Of a stretch of DNA of 64,000 nt, positions 63,314-64,000 are shown piece by piece (within the stretch, counting starts at the first letter, position 1; each line of letters opens with the position of its first letter). The notes beneath the pieces are model-generated. The model was not told the DNA's origin. It made no database searches and saw only the letters and a list, made by a program, of their open reading frames with translations. The DNA lies in contig NZ_JALN02000001.1 of the NCBI RefSeq assembly GCF_000559085.1, positions 5,332,001 through 5,396,000 of the forward strand. Reading direction: 5' to 3'. The position numbers and the translations under genes are program-made. The stretch is from Mycolicibacterium aromaticivorans JS19b1 = JCM 16368. GTDB lineage: Bacteria; Actinomycetota; Actinomycetes; Mycobacteriales; Mycobacteriaceae.

Positions 63314-64000
63314 GTGAGCCTGCTGAAGAGCCTCGGCTACGTCACGATCCATACGGCTGACATCGATCGGTGGCGCCAATTCGCCTTCGGCGTACTGGGA
63401 TTCGCCGAAGGAAAGGGGCCCGATCCGTCCGCGCTTTACCTGCGCATGGACGAACGCGCGGCGCGGATCATCGTGGTGCCCGGCGACGGAGATCGGATCG
63501 CGACGGTGGGCTGGGAGGTCCGCGACCACGCTGCTCTGGAACAGGTGAAAGAAGTGCTCGACCGGGCCGGGGTCGCCTATACCCAGCTGTCGCAGTCCGA
63601 GGCCGACGACCGCCGAGTCGAGGAGGTCGTGGCGTTCGACGACCCGGCGGGAACCCACCTGGAGGTCTTCCACGGCGCCGTGCTGGATCACAGCCCAGTC
63701 GTGACCCCGTTCGGTGCGCGATTCGTCACCGACGACCAAGGATTGGGCCACGTCGTGCTGCCCGCACTCGACGCGCCCGGCCTGTTCGACTTCTACACCC
63801 AGGTACTGGGCTTCGTGTCCCGCGGTGCGTACCGGGTTCCGCTGCCCAAGGAATTCGGCCCGATCCGGATCCGCTTCCTCGGGATCAACGAACGTCACCA
63901 CAGCCTGGCGATCGCCCCGGCGATGCACCAGCGCGATCCCGGCCTGATTCACATGATGGTGGAGGTCGACACCCTCGATGCGGTCGGCGAGGCGCTAGAC
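63314..64000 (+). CDS. type I extradiol dioxygenase (HsaC/BphC-like), 3' end outside window
   Basis: At least 229 residues from GTG 63314: LKSLGYVTIHTADIDRWRQF and DPAGTHLEVFHG form the N-terminal VOC domain. GLGHVVLPALDAPGLFDFYT (first metal His in GHVVL) and NERHHSLAIA lie in the second. These enzymes open a catechol ring next to the hydroxyls using Fe(II). It follows the HsaA-like gene by 13 bp; the HsaD-like hydrolase upstream would act on its product. Confidence 0.9.
   Translation, partial: MSLLKSLGYVTIHTADIDRWRQFAFGVLGFAEGKGPDPSALYLRMDERAARIIVVPGDGDRIATVGWEVRDHAALEQVKEVLDRAGVAYTQLSQSEADDRRVEEVVAFDDPAGTHLEVFHGAVLDHSPVVTPFGARFVTDDQGLGHVVLPALDAPGLFDFYTQVLGFVSRGAYRVPLPKEFGPIRIRFLGINERHHSLAIAPAMHQRDPGLIHMMVEVDTLDAVGEALD

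Overview
The window is high-GC actinobacterial DNA, almost certainly from a Mycobacterium/Mycolicibacterium species. The evidence is an MmpL transporter, a GAP-family glycopeptidolipid-type membrane protein, an Rv2525c-like Tat-secreted DUF1906 protein, a PGRS-type glycine/asparagine-rich exported protein, F420-type LLM oxidoreductases, SCP2-type thiolase plus DUF35 pairs, a cyclase-like receptor next to an MscS/cNMP channel (the layout of Rv2435c-Rv2434c), and several apparently leaderless genes with a -10 box exactly 7 nt before the start codon. No tRNA, rRNA or CRISPR array was seen.

Left part (1-24 kb). An MmpL gene running off the left edge is divergent from an LLM oxidoreductase. Then come a secreted cutinase, a type II NADH dehydrogenase, and two paralogous membrane GGDEF-EAL proteins at 5.5-7.8 and 10.0-12.4 kb. 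These two flank a thiolase/DUF35/DCC1 group. An SDR, a 30-residue zinc-ribbon peptide, an HD protein, a DUF1906 protein, a DUF5666 lipoprotein and an SRPBCC protein follow. Next are a NarL-type two-component pair, an FkbM methyltransferase, a polytopic protein, a GAP protein, and a divergent TetR/DUF1348 pair separated by three near-identical palindromic operators.

Middle part (24-42 kb). This is an accessory region: a PGRS-like protein with no PE domain, an exported HExxH metalloprotease with a cadherin-like repeat, a decayed LLM gene, a ferredoxin reductase plus fatty-acid desaturase operon, and a CBM2 protein. A large exported protein is split cleanly by an IS3-family element; the 3-bp target duplication is visible and the frame is restored when the element is removed. 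An IS110-family element, a secreted alpha/beta hydrolase, a PGRS fossil and about 0.8 kb with no convincing gene follow.

Right part (42-64 kb). A TetR gene is divergent from a tightly overlapping four-gene operon: two tandem paralogous membrane proteins, a cytochrome-oxidase-subunit-III-like protein and a subunit-IV-like protein, with no subunit I or II nearby. This is the best candidate for an undescribed system. Then come a K+ channel/Ltp2-like/DUF35 operon with a sulfurtransferase, a P1 peptidase, a thioesterase, MFS and EamA transporters and a MarR regulator. A coupled operon of a cyclase-like receptor, a cNMP-binding MscS channel and L-2-hydroxyglutarate oxidase follows. The window ends in a ring-degradation cluster (HsaD-, HsaA- and HsaC-like enzymes plus a Baeyer-Villiger monooxygenase) that runs off the right edge.
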